Below, one piece after another: positions 63,875-64,000 of a stretch of 64,000 bases of DNA (position 1 is its first letter; every line of letters starts with the position of its first letter). The translations under genes were made by a program, and so were the position numbers. The notes beneath the pieces were generated by a model. It did not search any database, had not been told where the DNA came from, and saw nothing but the letters and a program-made list of their open reading frames with translations. The DNA comes from Nitrospirota bacterium (GTDB taxonomy: Bacteria; Nitrospirota; Thermodesulfovibrionia; Thermodesulfovibrionales; Dissulfurispiraceae): assembly GCA_023476565.1 (NCBI GenBank), contig JAMCVZ010000035.1:19252-83251 (forward strand), given 5' to 3'.

Positions 63875-64000
63875 TTACTCCAGGATCTCTGTAACAACAC
63901 CGGCGCCCACTGTACGGCCGCCCTCTCGTATGGCGAACCTCAGTTCCTTCTCCATCGCTATGGGTGCTATCAGTTCTACGGTTATGGTTATGTTGTCTCC
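63875..64000 (-). CDS. tuf: Elongation factor Tu, C-terminal end (gene continues outside window)
   Basis: The visible 41 codons read [41 protein letters not shown] and stop (quoted in part elsewhere), the invariant C-terminus of domain III. The 5' part lies beyond the window edge. It heads the rpmG-secE-nusG-rplK-rpoB block. Confidence 0.96.
   Translation of the reverse strand, partial: GDNITITVELIAPIAMEKELRFAIREGGRTVGAGVVTEILE

Overview
The window looks like a chromosomal segment of a Gram-negative, anaerobic or microaerophilic, cytochrome-rich bacterium. Signal-peptide lipoproteins, beta-barrel outer-membrane proteins, NtrC-type signalling, multiheme c cytochromes and a sulfur-handling locus together suggest Nitrospirota (Thermodesulfovibrionia-like) or a deltaproteobacterial relative. 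This placement is an inference from gene content and protein style; no 16S rRNA gene is present.

Layout. 1-3857 (+): the C-terminal part of SMC and an FAD-linked 2-hydroxyacid oxidase. 4089-17737 (-): one long, tightly packed sulfur locus. It begins with an ArsR regulator, then DsrE/F/H (TusD/C/B-like) carriers, sulfide:quinone oxidoreductase, an RND exporter, a small secreted protein, a periplasmic rhodanese, a YeeE/YedE transporter, a LolA-like protein, a DUF1302-like barrel, a PhnD-type binding protein, a histidine kinase and an NtrC-type regulator. The DsrE gene carries an in-frame UGA at the expected active-site cysteine, with a SECIS-like hairpin just downstream, so it is a strong selenoprotein candidate. 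18160-20370: a small exported protein, tRNA-Arg and ribBA. 20505-25242 (+): GAF/PAS protein, PilB/GspE ATPase and CHASE2 adenylate cyclase. 25243-26054: HEPN/MNT pair. 26135-33424 (-): two FecR-lipoprotein modules around a TPR barrel protein. 33916-36944 (+): class II cAMP phosphodiesterase-like hydrolase, chemoreceptor and a second small exported protein. 37106-41384 (-): ribE, lepB, lepA and a broken ROK kinase.

41545-45883 holds DNA polymerase I as two separate genes: the 5'-3' exonuclease, and the 3'-5' exonuclease plus polymerase. Between them lie a restriction-modification scrap, a truncated MutY-like glycosylase and a MITE-like element. 46163-46665 is yefM-yoeB beside relics of an ISNCY-type insertion sequence. 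46892-51905 (-) encodes a putative quinol-to-periplasm electron conduit (cytochrome b plus three multiheme cytochromes), a TrkA-type K+ channel and a Mut7-C protein. 52065-64000 (-) is the classical tuf-rpmG-trnW-secE-nusG-rplK-rplA-rplJ-rplL-rpoB-rpoC block.

Two repeat systems cross the window. One is an approximately 80 bp MITE-like palindrome with GGGGACTGTCCC ends (five copies plus a half). The other is a set of intergenic inverted elements whose arms are short words repeated in tandem. The word differs from place to place, they fill most gaps of the ribosomal/RNA polymerase block, and one appears inside the smc reading frame. A perfect 161 bp inverted repeat breaks the ROK gene and may be a real rearrangement or an assembly/amplification artefact.
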